The notes: generated by a model from the sequence alone, not told the origin. Counted from the stretch's first letter, positions 1-9,558 are shown. The stretch is 64,000 nt of DNA from Roseibacillus persicicus (GCF_014651675.1 NZ_BMXI01000005.1:186001-250000), one strand, 5' to 3'. Made by a program: numbers and translations.

Positions 1-1
1 G

Positions 2-778
2 GTCGTGGTGGTGGATCAGAGTCCCCTTGGACGTAGCCCGCGCTCCAATCCTGCGACCTATACCGGGGTCTTTGACGAGATGCGCAAGCTCTTCGCCAAC
101 TTGCCCATCTCCAAGCAGCGTGGCTACAAATCAGGTCGGTTTTCCTTTAATGTGAAGGGCGGTCGCTGCGAAAAGTGTCAGGGCGGGGGAGCGCTCAAGA
201 TCGACATGCACTTTCTCAGCGATGTCTGGGTGCCCTGCGAGTCTTGCCATGGGCAGCGCTACAATCGCGAAACCCTGGAGGTCACCTTCAAAGGAAAATC
301 CATCGCCGATATCCTGGCGATGCAATGTGAGGACGCGCGCACCTTCTTCGCGAACGTGCCCAAGATTCATCGCGTGATGGAGGCTCTCTGTGATGTGGGC
401 TTGGGTTATGTCAAGCTCGGGCAGGCGGCCAACACCCTTTCCGGAGGGGAGGCGCAGCGGGTGAAACTGGCGAGCGAACTTTCCAAACCCAAGGCACCCC
501 ACACCTTGTTTCTGTTGGACGAGCCCACTACCGGCCTCCACTTTCAGGATGTGGAAGTATTGCTCAACGTCTTGCGCCGGCTTCGCTCCGAGGGTCATTC
601 CCTCGTGGTTATCGAGCATCACCTCGACGTCATCGCAGCCTCGGATTGGGTGCTCGATTTGGGGCCGGGGGGCGGTAAGGAGGGCGGACACCTCGTCGCC
701 GCCGGAACTCCCTTTGATGTTTCTTTGAAAGAGGACTCCGTGACGGGGCAGTTCTTGGCCAGCAAGGTGCAGCAGTAG
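2..778 (+). CDS. uvrA: Excinuclease ABC subunit A, C-terminal part (5' truncated by window edge)
   Basis: UvrA is the damage-scanning ATPase of nucleotide excision repair and loads UvrB at lesions. The frame is open from base 2, so the gene starts outside the window. Seen here: a zinc-finger module with two CxxC pairs (GRCEKCQG near residue 52 and PCESCHG near residue 78), the ABC signature [16 protein letters not shown], a Walker [11 protein letters not shown], and the H-loop VVIEHHLDV. These belong to the second nucleotide-binding domain. The end, with a short tail after FDV, is normal for UvrA. Whether the full protein is the standard size of about 940 residues or the duplicated long form found in some phyla cannot be told from this fragment. 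Confidence 0.96.
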   Translation, partial: VVVVDQSPLGRSPRSNPATYTGVFDEMRKLFANLPISKQRGYKSGRFSFNVKGGRCEKCQGGGALKIDMHFLSDVWVPCESCHGQRYNRETLEVTFKGKSIADILAMQCEDARTFFANVPKIHRVMEALCDVGLGYVKLGQAANTLSGGEAQRVKLASELSKPKAPHTLFLLDEPTTGLHFQDVEVLLNVLRRLRSEGHSLVVIEHHLDVIAASDWVLDLGPGGGKEGGHLVAAGTPFDVSLKEDSVTGQFLASKVQQ

Positions 779-826
779 GCGAGGAGTTTGCGAAAGTGCC
801 TCCAAGTTAGACGGTTTTCGCGGCTT

Positions 827-839
827 GGTTCGCCGAACC
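827..839. promoter_or_regulatory. 13-bp palindrome GGTTCG-C-CGAACC upstream of ECF sigma gene
   Basis: A perfect inverted repeat with a one-base centre lies between the end of uvrA and the first ECF sigma factor gene, about 46 bases before its start. It has no T tract, so it is a poor terminator. A related palindrome lies upstream of comM (17510-17523). It may be an operator; the binding protein is unknown. Confidence 0.3.
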
Positions 840-884
840 CGATACTCACAAAGATTGTCAAACGGGAGGCATTCTGAGAGGGTA

Positions 885-1619
885 ATGACGATGCCTGAGG
901 GTCGTGACGTTTTCCCCCAGACGAGATGGAGTCTTGTCTTAACTGCAACCTCTCCCGAAGAGCCGGTGGCACATCGGGCTCTCGGAGAGCTGTGTGAGAT
1001 CTACTGGAAGCCGGTTTACGCCTATATTCGCGGGCGGGGCTGGAAGGCGGAAGAAGCCGAGGACCTGACTCAGGAATTCTTTGCCTGTTTCTTGGAAAGG
1101 AAGGGGATTGAGTCCGCGGATGAGAGCTTGGGAAAGCTGCGGGCTTTTTTGCTGAGCTCGGTGAAACGGTTTTTAGTCGATGAAACGCGCAAGAAGATGG
1201 CGCAGAAGCGTGGGGGTGGGAGTGAGCAGTTTTCGATGGACCACGGAGAAGGGGAGCGGAGTTTTTCGGCGCTGGCAGCCAATGAGGAAAGTCCGGAGGT
1301 CCTGTATGAGCGGGCTTGGGTAAGGACTTTAATCGATGAGGTCACCGTGAAGCTGGAAGCGCAGTATGTTGAACGGGGAAAGGGGAAAGAGTTCGTAGCC
1401 CTCAAGCCCTCACTCCTGAGAGAGGAGGATGCCTTGTCCCAGCGCGAGTTGGGGTGGGAGTTGGGTATGAGCTTGGCTGCAGTGAAGGTGGCTGTTTTTC
1501 GGTTGCGGCAGCGATTCCGGGAGTTGCTCGAAAAAGAGATCGCGCAAACAGTGGAAGAAGGCGGTGAAGTGGACGCGGAAGTGATCTGGCTAATGGGGGT
1601 ATGGAAAAAGGCCTCGTAG
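885..1619 (+). CDS. ECF-type RNA polymerase sigma factor
   Basis: A group-4 (ECF) sigma factor of about 244 residues. The N-terminal FPQTRWSLVL and the sigma region 2 pattern (LCEIYWKPVYAYIRGRG, then AEDLTQEFFACFLE) are typical of a Planctomycetes/Verrucomicrobia ECF group. Region 4 is the C-terminal helix-turn-helix around LSQRELGWELGMSLAAVKVAVFRLRQRFREL. ATG codons at 885 and 891 both fit; GAGAGGG at 876-882 is better spaced for 891. A TTG-started extension to 825 is open but adds no family-like sequence. The next gene on this strand is a membrane Ser/Thr kinase, and a second sigma/kinase pair lies at 14476-17195. No anti-sigma factor is encoded nearby, so the kinase probably regulates it (inference). 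Confidence 0.9.
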   Translation: MTMPEGRDVFPQTRWSLVLTATSPEEPVAHRALGELCEIYWKPVYAYIRGRGWKAEEAEDLTQEFFACFLERKGIESADESLGKLRAFLLSSVKRFLVDETRKKMAQKRGGGSEQFSMDHGEGERSFSALAANEESPEVLYERAWVRTLIDEVTVKLEAQYVERGKGKEFVALKPSLLREEDALSQRELGWELGMSLAAVKVAVFRLRQRFRELLEKEIAQTVEEGGEVDAEVIWLMGVWKKAS

Positions 1620-1886
1620 GAAGGCTTCACCTTGACCGTGTGGGGCGGAATCTTCCGCGAGATCTTCGATGCCTTGCGGATGGGGTTGCATCAAAAGGGA
1701 TTCGTTCGCGATGAAGGTCATGGAGCGAATTCGCACCTTCACGCTGATCCCTTCGTGAGCTCCCAGGAATGGTTACTCAGAGGTTTCATTTATTTTTGGA
1801 GTAACCTTTGGGATTCTTTTTCGAAAGAGTCGGGTGATGAATGCTGGGTCTTTGCGAACAATCGAATCATTGCTACAAGGAGGAGA

Positions 1887-4800
1887 ATGATCGGGGACGC
1901 GCGCTATCGGGTAGAGGAGGAGATCGCGCGGGGCGGGATGGGGGTGGTGTTGCGAGTGACGGATGGGGACTTGGGCCGGACCCTGGCGATGAAGCGGATG
2001 GCGTCGGCTCCCGATGAGACCATGGGGGGCGCGGAGGCTTCGCGCTTTGCCCGCTTCATGGAAGAGGCGCAAGTGACCGCGCAACTGGATCACCCCGCGA
2101 TTGTGCCGGTGCATGACCTGGGCTTCGATGAAGATGGGACGGGTTGGTATACCATGAAGTTGGTGGAGGGGCGCGACTTGGGGCAGGTCTTCGATTTGGC
2201 GAGAGGGGGGAAGGGCGGTTGGACTGAGGAAGCGGTCTTGCGAGTTCTAGTGCAAGTGTGTCAGGCCCTCTCCTATGCCCATGGCAAGGGCGTTCTTCAT
2301 CGGGACTTGAAGCCGACCAACATCATGGTGGGGGAGTTTGGTGAGGTCTACGTGATGGACTGGGGTTTGGCCCGGGTCGAAGGGAGTGAGGTGACGAGCC
2401 CGCGTGAGGATGATGAGATTACGGGCGGAGGAATGACGACGATCTATGGCTCGGTGATGGGGACTCCGGAGTTCATGGCTCCCGAGCAAGCGCGCGGGGA
2501 GGACGCGGACGAGAGGTCGGATGTCTATGCGGTGGGAGCGATGATGTATCATTATCTCGCGGGGAGGCCGCCCTATCAAGGGGCCGCCAAGGACGTGGTG
2601 GCAGAGGTTGTGGCGGGGCCACCCAAACCCCTGCCGTCCAGCGTGAGGCGCGAATTGGCGACGATTTGTCGCAAGGCGATGAAGCGAAATCGGGACGAAC
2701 GCTACCAGTCGGTGGGCGCTTTGGGCGACGACTTGCAACGGTATTTGGAAGGTCGGGTGGTGCAGGCTCATGAGAGTGGAAGCTGGGCCGAGTTCAAGAA
2801 GTGGATGGCTCGGAACAAGGCTGTATCGTGGGCGATGGCGGCGGTCTTTGCCTCGTTGGTCACGATGTTGGTGCTGCAGAATATCTCGAAGGAAAAAGTC
2901 CTGAAGTCTGAGGCTGAAGCAGTGGCGGCGCTGGAAGGAATGGCGGTGAGCCAAGGCTTGAGCGCGGGCAAATCCATGGAAACCGGCGAGGCGGCCTACT
3001 GGTTCCGCGAAGCTGCGAGAAGGGCAACGGATGAGACGCGGGCGCAAACCCATCGTCTGCGGGCGCGCATCGCGGCAGAGAGACAGACCGAACCAGTCCG
3101 GGCTCTGCAAGTTCCATTTTTAGGTGAAGGGCATTGTCGGATTGATTTCTCGCCGGATGGGGCTTTCTTGCTGGCGTCGCAATCTGTGAATGGAGGGCTG
3201 CAGCAGGTCGTGGATATCGAGAGGGAGAGGCTGATGCAATCGAGCACGGGAGGGGTGATTTTCAAGGCTGCTGCATTCTGTGCCAAAACGGGGCGGGTGG
3301 CCCTCGCTCCCGAAGAGAATCCGAAGTTGATTGAGGTGTGGTCGTCGGAGGGAGGGAGAGTGGTTGAGAAGATTGAGTGGGAGGGAGCGCCAATTGGGGC
3401 CTTGGCTTTTTCGCCGGATGGCGGGAGTTTGTTCGTGGGCGCGGAGGAGGGGAGGTTGTATGATTTTGGCAGAGCTGCTTTTTCGGAGAAGAGTTTCGAG
3501 CATGTGCCCGGGCGGCAGATTGGGTATGCCGTATTCGCTCCCAAGGGAGACTTTGTCCTCACGGTCTTGCGTCGTCAGATTGTGTTGGAGGGCGAGTTTT
3601 CGGGGCTTCGGGTGTTTGACGTGGCGGGAGATGGCAAGCCCTTGTATCCCATGAGGGAGTGTTGGTTCTGGGCCAATCTGGCAAATCCGGGTTTTCTCAA
3701 AGGCGGGGACACAGTCGTGTATTACTTGGAAGAAGATATCATGGAAACAATGATTACGCGGACTGGGGCGGTGGTCTCGCGTTTCCACGAAATACCGACC
3801 GATGTGCGAGCGGACCCCGAGGATTTTGTCTATCGAGGAGGGGACTCTTCGAGGAAAGGAAGTGAGCGAAAGATTGACGAGATGATGGGGGAGCCACGCT
3901 TTCGTCCTCACCACGATAGTGTGCTGGCGAATCGGCCGGGCTTGCGTGAATTGTCTTGGAAAGATGGGTCGGTGAGACGACCGGTAGGGCTCAATCGGTT
4001 TGAAGTGAGGTCGGTTGCGGTGTCGCCGGATGGGATGTTGGCTGCGGGATGGGAGACGTGTGGATTGCTGCGCTTCTGGAGCCTTCGGGAGTCGGAATGG
4101 CAGTTCGCAGCCGAGGTGGCTGGAGAAGTGCGATACAGTCTGAGCGGCCAATGGATCACCGATACGAGCGGAGAGATGGGGCAGGTCTATGAGGCAAAGA
4201 CCGGGGAAAAGGTGGGGCGGGAGTTGGTCTATGAGAGAGAAAGTGTGGATGCCACTTTTTCGCCAAACGAGCGGGAGCTTGCGGTGAGTCTGACCGGGGG
4301 ACGGGTTGAGTTTTGGGACTGGAGAAAAGGGACGAAGTCCGGGCGGGCTGGCACCGTGCCGGGGGAGGTTCTCGTCAGCGAGTATGCTCCCGGCGGGGAG
4401 TGGGTGGCGGTGATGTGTCGCAGCGGAGAATTGTGTCGGGTCGAGGGAGATTCAGGCTTGGTGACGGTTTTGATAAAGCATGAAAAGATGCGGGAGAGCG
4501 TTCCGCCGCCAGACTCGTTGAAGAGAATGGAATTTTCCCAGGATGGTCGATGGCTGGTGGTCTGGTCGAGCTGTGAGGGGGTATTGATTTGGGACTGCCA
4601 GAAGGGAGAACCCGCGAGAACTCCCCCTGTCAAAGAAGGGCGGTATGTCAGCCGGTTGAAGTTGCTGGGCGATCGCATCGTGTTCCTCGAAGAGGACCAT
4701 TGGGAGCAAATTTTTGATCTGAAGGAATGGAGCCTTTCCGAGCAGAAATGGACGCGGGAAAGTGTCCCTGTAGGGCGGGGTTTCTATGCGAATATCGATG

Positions 4801-6047
4801 TCTCGGATGATGGTTCGCGAATTCTATTGAGCCGAGTCGGTGAGGAGTTCGCGAGTCTGGCTGAGCGGGATCCCAGGGGAGAGTGGCAGTGGCGTAAGAT
4901 TCGAGCCTTGGGGCGGGCGACTTCCTTCTTTGTTCCGGGAACTCCTTTCGCCGTGGGGGTGACTTCCAGTGGTCCGAGCCGATTTATGATGGTCGATTTG
5001 CGTGACGGAAGGGCCCTGGCTTCCCCGGTCGCGAGCGAAGGGAGCATCTTTCAGTTCCCGAAGCTTTCTCCCGATCGAAAAAGTCTGGCTGCGGTCGATT
5101 GGTCCGGAAGTGGTTTGGCGAAAGTGTGGGATATCTCCGTGCTGACCGAGAGCAGCGGGGCGTTGTTGGACTCCCGGGAGGATCGCTTGATGTTGTCGGA
5201 ACTCAATGCGGGAGGAAGAGCGGGAAGGAATGGATGGGAGGAGCTCAAGGGGGCGAGATGGCTAAACCAGTGGACCAAGTTTAGGAAAAAGTATCCCAAG
5301 TGGCACGTCGTCCCAAGAGTGCGGCATGAGATGGCCGGGAATGACCATTCCAAGGGGGCTGACCTGACGCGAGGACTGTTGGCTCACTGGTCGTTCGAGG
5401 GAAACTCGCGCAATGAAAGATCGGCAGGAGGGGGTGAGAGCCTGGACTTGAAAATACACGGGCAAGTGGAGTTTTCGGAAGTTGGTTTGCGAGGTCGCGG
5501 GGCCAGGTTTGACGGGCGAGGGGCCCACCTGGAAACGCAACCAATTCTGTCTCAGCTTTCGCAATCAGCTGGCTGCACTCTATCGGCCTGGTTTCGAGTG
5601 GATGAGGTGCCCAGAGGGGCGGAACGGGGATTTATCTTCGAGACCGCTCCTCACTACACTTTATCATTGGGGTTGAGGGAATTCCCCGACGCCGAGAGCG
5701 CGACCGCAATCGAGTTTCGTGGGATTCCGGCGAACCAAAGTGGGTGGGGCATTTCAAATGTGGTTCATGATGAGGATATCACAAAGGTATGGTTTCACTG
5801 CGTGATGACCATGGATGCGGCGAGCGGGGTGGGACGTGTCTTCGTGAACGGTTCTCTTTTTAACGAGATGAAGTTCGAGGGAAATCTCGCAGAATTCGAC
5901 CGTCTCTACCTGGGGACCTATCGAGGCGCCGACAAGCGATTCTTCAAAGGGATGCAGGATGAGGTTTCCCTCTGGGACCGGGCGTTGTCCGTGGAAGAGG
6001 TTGTGCAACTTTACGGTCAAATGGGAAGAGTGACGGACACGGAATAA
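1887..6047 (+). CDS. Membrane Ser/Thr protein kinase with WD40-like and LamG regions
   Basis: Hanks-type kinase, about 1386 residues. The kinase domain (about 6-290) has glycine loop ARGGMGVV, catalytic Lys36 in LAMKRM, Glu60, HRDLKPTN at 138-145, DWG at 158-160 instead of DFG, and GTPEFMAPEQ, so it should be active. One membrane segment lies near 311-332. Then come repeated blade-like segments with SPDG/SPD and W-D motifs, read as a WD40-like propeller (about 400-1110), and a C-terminal LamG/concanavalin-like domain from about 1164 (GLLAHWSFEGN). The outer part could sense a ligand such as a glycan and signal to the upstream sigma factor (inference). The start ATG at 1887 follows AAGGAGGAG. 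The frame stays open back to a TTG at 1632, but those 85 residues are not domain-like and partly AT-rich. Confidence 0.9.
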   Translation: MIGDARYRVEEEIARGGMGVVLRVTDGDLGRTLAMKRMASAPDETMGGAEASRFARFMEEAQVTAQLDHPAIVPVHDLGFDEDGTGWYTMKLVEGRDLGQVFDLARGGKGGWTEEAVLRVLVQVCQALSYAHGKGVLHRDLKPTNIMVGEFGEVYVMDWGLARVEGSEVTSPREDDEITGGGMTTIYGSVMGTPEFMAPEQARGEDADERSDVYAVGAMMYHYLAGRPPYQGAAKDVVAEVVAGPPKPLPSSVRRELATICRKAMKRNRDERYQSVGALGDDLQRYLEGRVVQAHESGSWAEFKKWMARNKAVSWAMAAVFASLVTMLVLQNISKEKVLKSEAEAVAALEGMAVSQGLSAGKSMETGEAAYWFREAARRATDETRAQTHRLRARIAAERQTEPVRALQVPFLGEGHCRIDFSPDGAFLLASQSVNGGLQQVVDIERERLMQSSTGGVIFKAAAFCAKTGRVALAPEENPKLIEVWSSEGGRVVEKIEWEGAPIGALAFSPDGGSLFVGAEEGRLYDFGRAAFSEKSFEHVPGRQIGYAVFAPKGDFVLTVLRRQIVLEGEFSGLRVFDVAGDGKPLYPMRECWFWANLANPGFLKGGDTVVYYLEEDIMETMITRTGAVVSRFHEIPTDVRADPEDFVYRGGDSSRKGSERKIDEMMGEPRFRPHHDSVLANRPGLRELSWKDGSVRRPVGLNRFEVRSVAVSPDGMLAAGWETCGLLRFWSLRESEWQFAAEVAGEVRYSLSGQWITDTSGEMGQVYEAKTGEKVGRELVYERESVDATFSPNERELAVSLTGGRVEFWDWRKGTKSGRAGTVPGEVLVSEYAPGGEWVAVMCRSGELCRVEGDSGLVTVLIKHEKMRESVPPPDSLKRMEFSQDGRWLVVWSSCEGVLIWDCQKGEPARTPPVKEGRYVSRLKLLGDRIVFLEEDHWEQIFDLKEWSLSEQKWTRESVPVGRGFYANIDVSDDGSRILLSRVGEEFASLAERDPRGEWQWRKIRALGRATSFFVPGTPFAVGVTSSGPSRFMMVDLRDGRALASPVASEGSIFQFPKLSPDRKSLAAVDWSGSGLAKVWDISVLTESSGALLDSREDRLMLSELNAGGRAGRNGWEELKGARWLNQWTKFRKKYPKWHVVPRVRHEMAGNDHSKGADLTRGLLAHWSFEGNSRNERSAGGGESLDLKIHGQVEFSEVGLRGRGARFDGRGAHLETQPILSQLSQSAGCTLSAWFRVDEVPRGAERGFIFETAPHYTLSLGLREFPDAESATAIEFRGIPANQSGWGISNVVHDEDITKVWFHCVMTMDAASGVGRVFVNGSLFNEMKFEGNLAEFDRLYLGTYRGADKRFFKGMQDEVSLWDRALSVEEVVQLYGQMGRVTDTE

Positions 6048-6093
6048 ATGATGCTTTCCAGCAAAGCTGAACCGTCGGTTACAAAACAAGGCC

Positions 6094-6432
6094 ATGGACC
6101 CTTACCAATCCCCGCACAGCGAGTTTCGAGCTCCATCAGAAGAACCGAAGCGAGAGCGTGGGTTGCCTTGTCTTGGCTGCGGCAGTCTCAATACCTCGAA
6201 GGACAAGTTTTTTCGTGCTCGCCCCAGCGTGATCTCGGTGATGCTTTTCGGATGGTTCTTTCTTGTGGTTAAAGCAGCGTTCCATGTTCGCTCCAGTGAG
6301 TGCCGCGATTGCGGAGCCATTCGCCGATACAAGACCACGGGGTCCAAAGTAGCCTTGGGTTTCGTTGGCTTTGTTCTCTTTCTCATCGTTCTAGCGGTGG
6401 TTTCTGAAATCAATGCCACCGGAGCGCTGTAG
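6094..6432 (+). CDS. Small zinc-ribbon-like membrane protein, function unknown
   Basis: A 112-residue protein of unknown function. It has two cysteine pairs, CLGC at about 26-29 and CRDC at about 71-74, which look like the two halves of a zinc ribbon. A hydrophobic stretch lies between them (ISVMLFGWFFLVVKAAF, about 47-63) and a second near the C-terminus (VALGFVGFVLFLIVLAVV). Starting with ATG at 6094, it follows the big kinase gene by 46 bases and may be cotranscribed. An overlapping frame from 6048 lacks these features and was not chosen. I do not recognise a named family. Confidence 0.65.
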   Translation: MDPYQSPHSEFRAPSEEPKRERGLPCLGCGSLNTSKDKFFRARPSVISVMLFGWFFLVVKAAFHVRSSECRDCGAIRRYKTTGSKVALGFVGFVLFLIVLAVVSEINATGAL

Positions 6433-6522
6433 AGAAGACAACGGGCGTGGGGTTTGTTGTGATCCTGCCTTTCTGCACCTTCCTCTCGGTTGGCCGGAGA
6501 GGCGCCCTTCAATTCTAGTAGT

Positions 6523-8880
6523 ATGAAAAATTTAAAATCTCTCAGGGTGATTGTGGCCCTGGCCATGGGAGCCGTTCTATTGCCAGCGGCTGAAAAGCCA
6601 CACGCTGTCATCGTGGTAGGCACTCATCATTACACTCCTCAAAAGACCATGCCTCTCTTTGCCGCCGAGTTGGAGCGACTGGGGTTTGAGACAACAGTTA
6701 TCAATCCGGCTTGGGAAGCGGAGAAAGATTCGCGCGGATTGCCGGGCTTGGAGGCGTTGGAGGATGCGGATGTGGGCATCTTTTTTACCCGCTTCATGAA
6801 GCTGGAGGACGAACAGCTGGGGCACATCCAGAGCTATCTGGAATCAGGCAAGCCCGTGGTTGGCTTCCGCACCAGCACCCACGCCTTCAATTATCCGGAG
6901 GGCCATCCGCAGTTCGAGTGGAACACGACCTTCGGTCGCGATGCTTTGGGGACACCCTATCGAATTCATCTCGCGGGCGGGACGACGGTGGAGCCGGTTG
7001 CCAGTGCGAAGGAACATCCTATTCTAACTGGAGTGACGGATGCCAACTGGAAGTCGCCCGGGACACTTTACCTCACCGATTTGCAGTCTGGCGCAGTCCC
7101 GATTCTGCAAGGAACTGGCAGCCCGAAGGGCAAGAAGGCTGCCGTGCGCACCAACGCCTTTGGCACCCATGAGCTGAAGCCGGAGATGACGGACACCATT
7201 GCGTGGACGTGGTCTAACAAGTGGGGAGGGCGGACCTTTACCACCTCACTGGGGCACGCGGGCGACTTTGCGGTTCCCAACTCCATGCGGGTGATGGTCA
7301 ACGGCGTCTTCTGGGCCGCAGGCCAGCCGGTGCCGGACGCGGCGCTGGAGATTCAAACTTTCAAGCCTGGCGCTGCACCTAAAAAGAAAGAGGTCGAAGC
7401 GAAGGAAGCGCTCCCCAACATCATCGTAATCTATACGGACGACCAAGGTTATGGCGATGTCAGCGCGCTCAATCCCGAGGCTAAATTCCAGACCCCGAAC
7501 TTCGATCGCCTCGCCAACGAAGGCATCGCGTTCACCAATGGACATAGCTCCGACTCGGTGTGCACGCCGTCGCGCTACGGTCTTCTAACAGGGCGTTATT
7601 GTTGGCGTACGTTGTTGAAGGATGGAGTTTTCGGGGCGGAAAGAAAGGGGCTCATCACGGATGATCGGATGACTCTGGCGAGCTTGGCAAAGGAACAAGG
7701 TTATCACACCGCAATGGTGGGGAAGTGGCACTTGGGGATGGACTTTCCCGGCACTCCGGCCACACGCGATTGGTCGCAGCCCGTGCGCGATATGCCTTTG
7801 GATAAAGGCTTTGATTACTTCTACGGGATTCCTGCTTCGCTCAACTACGGGATTTTAGCTTGGTTCGAGGGCCGTCATGCTGCGGTGCCTCCGACCTTGT
7901 TGACCGGTAAGAAGAAGAACCCCCGGCACTCGGACTACCGCATCATGCCGCCCTATCTGGATCCCGAGGACGAGGGTGCGAAGGGCTTCGAGGTCGCGCC
8001 TGACTTCATTGACAATCAGTGCCTGACGCGATTCACGGACAAGGCCCTCGAGTGGATGTCGGGCAAGGTGACCGAGGCGAAAGAGGGCAAGCCTTTCTTC
8101 CTCTATCTTCCTTACACTTCGCCGCACTACCCGGTCTGTCCTTTGCCGGAGTTTCATGGAAAGGGCGAAGCGGGGCCATACGGTGAGTTTCTAATCGAGA
8201 CCGACTATCACGTGGGTCGTATCCTGGATTTTCTGGAAGAGTCGGGAGTGGATGAGAATACCTTGATTCTCTTCACAAGCGACAACGGTCCCGAACGCAT
8301 CTGGCCTGAGAGGATTCGGGACTTTGGTCACGACAGTCGCGGTGGTTATCGGGCAGGAAAGCGCTCTTACTACGAGGGCGGGCATCGTGTGCCATTCTTG
8401 GTGCGCTGGCCTGCCGGAATTGCCGGGCCCGGCCGAAGCTATGATGGTCTGGTCGGGCAGCTGGACTTTCTGGCGACTCTGGCCGAGCTGATGGGAGTTC
8501 AGCTCCCCGATGATGCGGGGGAGGATAGTCAGAGCTTTGCGCGGGTGCTCTTGGATCCCAACGCAGAGAGGACCCGGGTTCCCCTCATCAACCACGGCTG
8601 CGCCGATGCTCGCTATGCCATCACCGATGGACCATGGAAATTGATTTTGCCCGGCGAGAAGACGTCCATGGAGCTCTACAATCTGGCCCAAGATCCCGAC
8701 GAATCGGACAACCTGGTGGAAGCGCATCCCGAACGAGTGAGGGAGCTCACGGATAAAATCACGCAAATCATCGTCAACGGACGCTCAACTCCGGGTAGCC
8801 CCCAGCCAAATGATACGGGTTATTGGGAGGACCTGACCTGGTTGACTGAGGCAGAATACAAGGAGCTTTTGCCGAAGTAG
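6523..8880 (+). CDS. Exported sulfatase with N-terminal ThuA-like domain
   Basis: About 785 residues. A signal peptide (MKNLKSLRVIVALAMGAVLL, then PAA) is followed by a ThuA-like glutamine-amidotransferase-fold domain at about 26-270 (HAVIVVGTHHYTPQ, VVGFRTSTHAF). A type I sulfatase domain starts near 302 with NIIVIYTDDQGYGD. The CTPSR motif puts the formylglycine-forming Cys at about 347, and the metal-site motifs GKWHLGMD and FTSDNGPE are present. It should hydrolyse sulfate esters, probably on a polysaccharide, in the periplasm or outside. ThuA-like proteins and sulfatases are usually separate, so the fusion is unusual. ATG at 6523 starts directly at the signal peptide. A formylglycine-generating enzyme is not in the window. 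Confidence 0.93.
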   Translation: MKNLKSLRVIVALAMGAVLLPAAEKPHAVIVVGTHHYTPQKTMPLFAAELERLGFETTVINPAWEAEKDSRGLPGLEALEDADVGIFFTRFMKLEDEQLGHIQSYLESGKPVVGFRTSTHAFNYPEGHPQFEWNTTFGRDALGTPYRIHLAGGTTVEPVASAKEHPILTGVTDANWKSPGTLYLTDLQSGAVPILQGTGSPKGKKAAVRTNAFGTHELKPEMTDTIAWTWSNKWGGRTFTTSLGHAGDFAVPNSMRVMVNGVFWAAGQPVPDAALEIQTFKPGAAPKKKEVEAKEALPNIIVIYTDDQGYGDVSALNPEAKFQTPNFDRLANEGIAFTNGHSSDSVCTPSRYGLLTGRYCWRTLLKDGVFGAERKGLITDDRMTLASLAKEQGYHTAMVGKWHLGMDFPGTPATRDWSQPVRDMPLDKGFDYFYGIPASLNYGILAWFEGRHAAVPPTLLTGKKKNPRHSDYRIMPPYLDPEDEGAKGFEVAPDFIDNQCLTRFTDKALEWMSGKVTEAKEGKPFFLYLPYTSPHYPVCPLPEFHGKGEAGPYGEFLIETDYHVGRILDFLEESGVDENTLILFTSDNGPERIWPERIRDFGHDSRGGYRAGKRSYYEGGHRVPFLVRWPAGIAGPGRSYDGLVGQLDFLATLAELMGVQLPDDAGEDSQSFARVLLDPNAERTRVPLINHGCADARYAITDGPWKLILPGEKTSMELYNLAQDPDESDNLVEAHPERVRELTDKITQIIVNGRSTPGSPQPNDTGYWEDLTWLTEAEYKELLPK

Positions 8881-8928
8881 GAATCACGAATGGACTCGGT
8901 GCTTGCTCTTTCTCAAGAATGAGATCGA

Positions 8929-9558
8929 ATGTCGCTCGTGTCTTTCACCGCTTTTCCAAGCCTCGAGCGTGACCTTGCGCAAACCGTGCGGGAGGCCGCG
9001 CTGGACCATGAGAGTTTGCAGACTCCGATTCGCGCTTGTGAGCTCAATCGTTGTCGTGGCATGTGCTGCCACGATGGCGTTTTTGTGGGCCGTGAAGAGC
9101 GGGGAGTGATTGGAGACCTCTTCCCCGGGGAGGTCTTTGAGCTGCGTGGGAAAAAGATGAAGACCCGCACGGTCGTAGCTCGTCAGGACGAATTGGGGGA
9201 GGGTTATCCCAAGCACTTTCCTCAGACGCGCTGCATCTTTCTGGACGATAACCATTACTGCCGTTTGCAAAGCCAAGCTGTGGAGGAGGGGATGCACCCA
9301 TGGTATTGGAAACCCTTTCCCTGCTGGTTGCATCCTCTGGGATTTCAGCGAGAAGCTCTCAGCGGGCGGCCCGTGCTATCCTTACCCACCAAAAAGAAAG
9401 ACCCGGCTGGTGAGCCGGGCTATCCTGGTTTTGCCTCCTGCACGACTTGCGGAAGAGTCGATTCACAAGGCGCTCCGGCATGGAGGACCCTGGAGCCGGA
9501 ACTTCGCTTTCTCTCCCAAATTAGTGGAAGAGATTTATTGGGTGAGTTGAGTTGTTAG
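8929..9558 (+). CDS. Cysteine-cluster protein (YkgJ/DUF3109-like)
   Basis: A 209-residue cytosolic protein rich in cysteine and histidine. The N-terminal cluster CELNRCRGMCCHDG (about 37-50) and later cysteines (TRCIFLDDNHYCRLQ, FPCWLHPLGF, SCTTCG) match the pattern of YkgJ/DUF3109-type proteins, thought to bind zinc or an iron-sulfur centre; the biochemical role is unknown. ATG at 8929 starts 49 bases after the sulfatase-fusion gene, so the two may be cotranscribed. The 3' end overlaps the convergent DUF6288-like gene by four bases. A strong minus-strand terminator is embedded in its coding sequence near 9391-9419. Confidence 0.75.
   Translation: MSLVSFTAFPSLERDLAQTVREAALDHESLQTPIRACELNRCRGMCCHDGVFVGREERGVIGDLFPGEVFELRGKKMKTRTVVARQDELGEGYPKHFPQTRCIFLDDNHYCRLQSQAVEEGMHPWYWKPFPCWLHPLGFQREALSGRPVLSLPTKKKDPAGEPGYPGFASCTTCGRVDSQGAPAWRTLEPELRFLSQISGRDLLGELSC
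9391..9419 (-). terminator. Rho-independent terminator for the DUF6288-like gene, inside an opposing CDS
   Basis: Read on the minus strand, CCCGGCT-CACC-AGCCGGG forms a perfect 7-bp stem with a 4-base loop, followed by TCTTTCTTTTT. It lies about 135 bases beyond the stop codon of the minus-strand gene at 9555, within the coding sequence of the plus-strand cysteine-cluster gene, where the complementary A run encodes Lys codons. Confidence 0.7.

Noticed and set aside
1632..1886. N-terminal extension of the first kinase to a TTG at 1632
   Set aside because: The 85 added residues show no domain, the DNA is partly AT-rich like a promoter, and ATG at 1887 follows a good AAGGAGGAG and sits just before the kinase domain.
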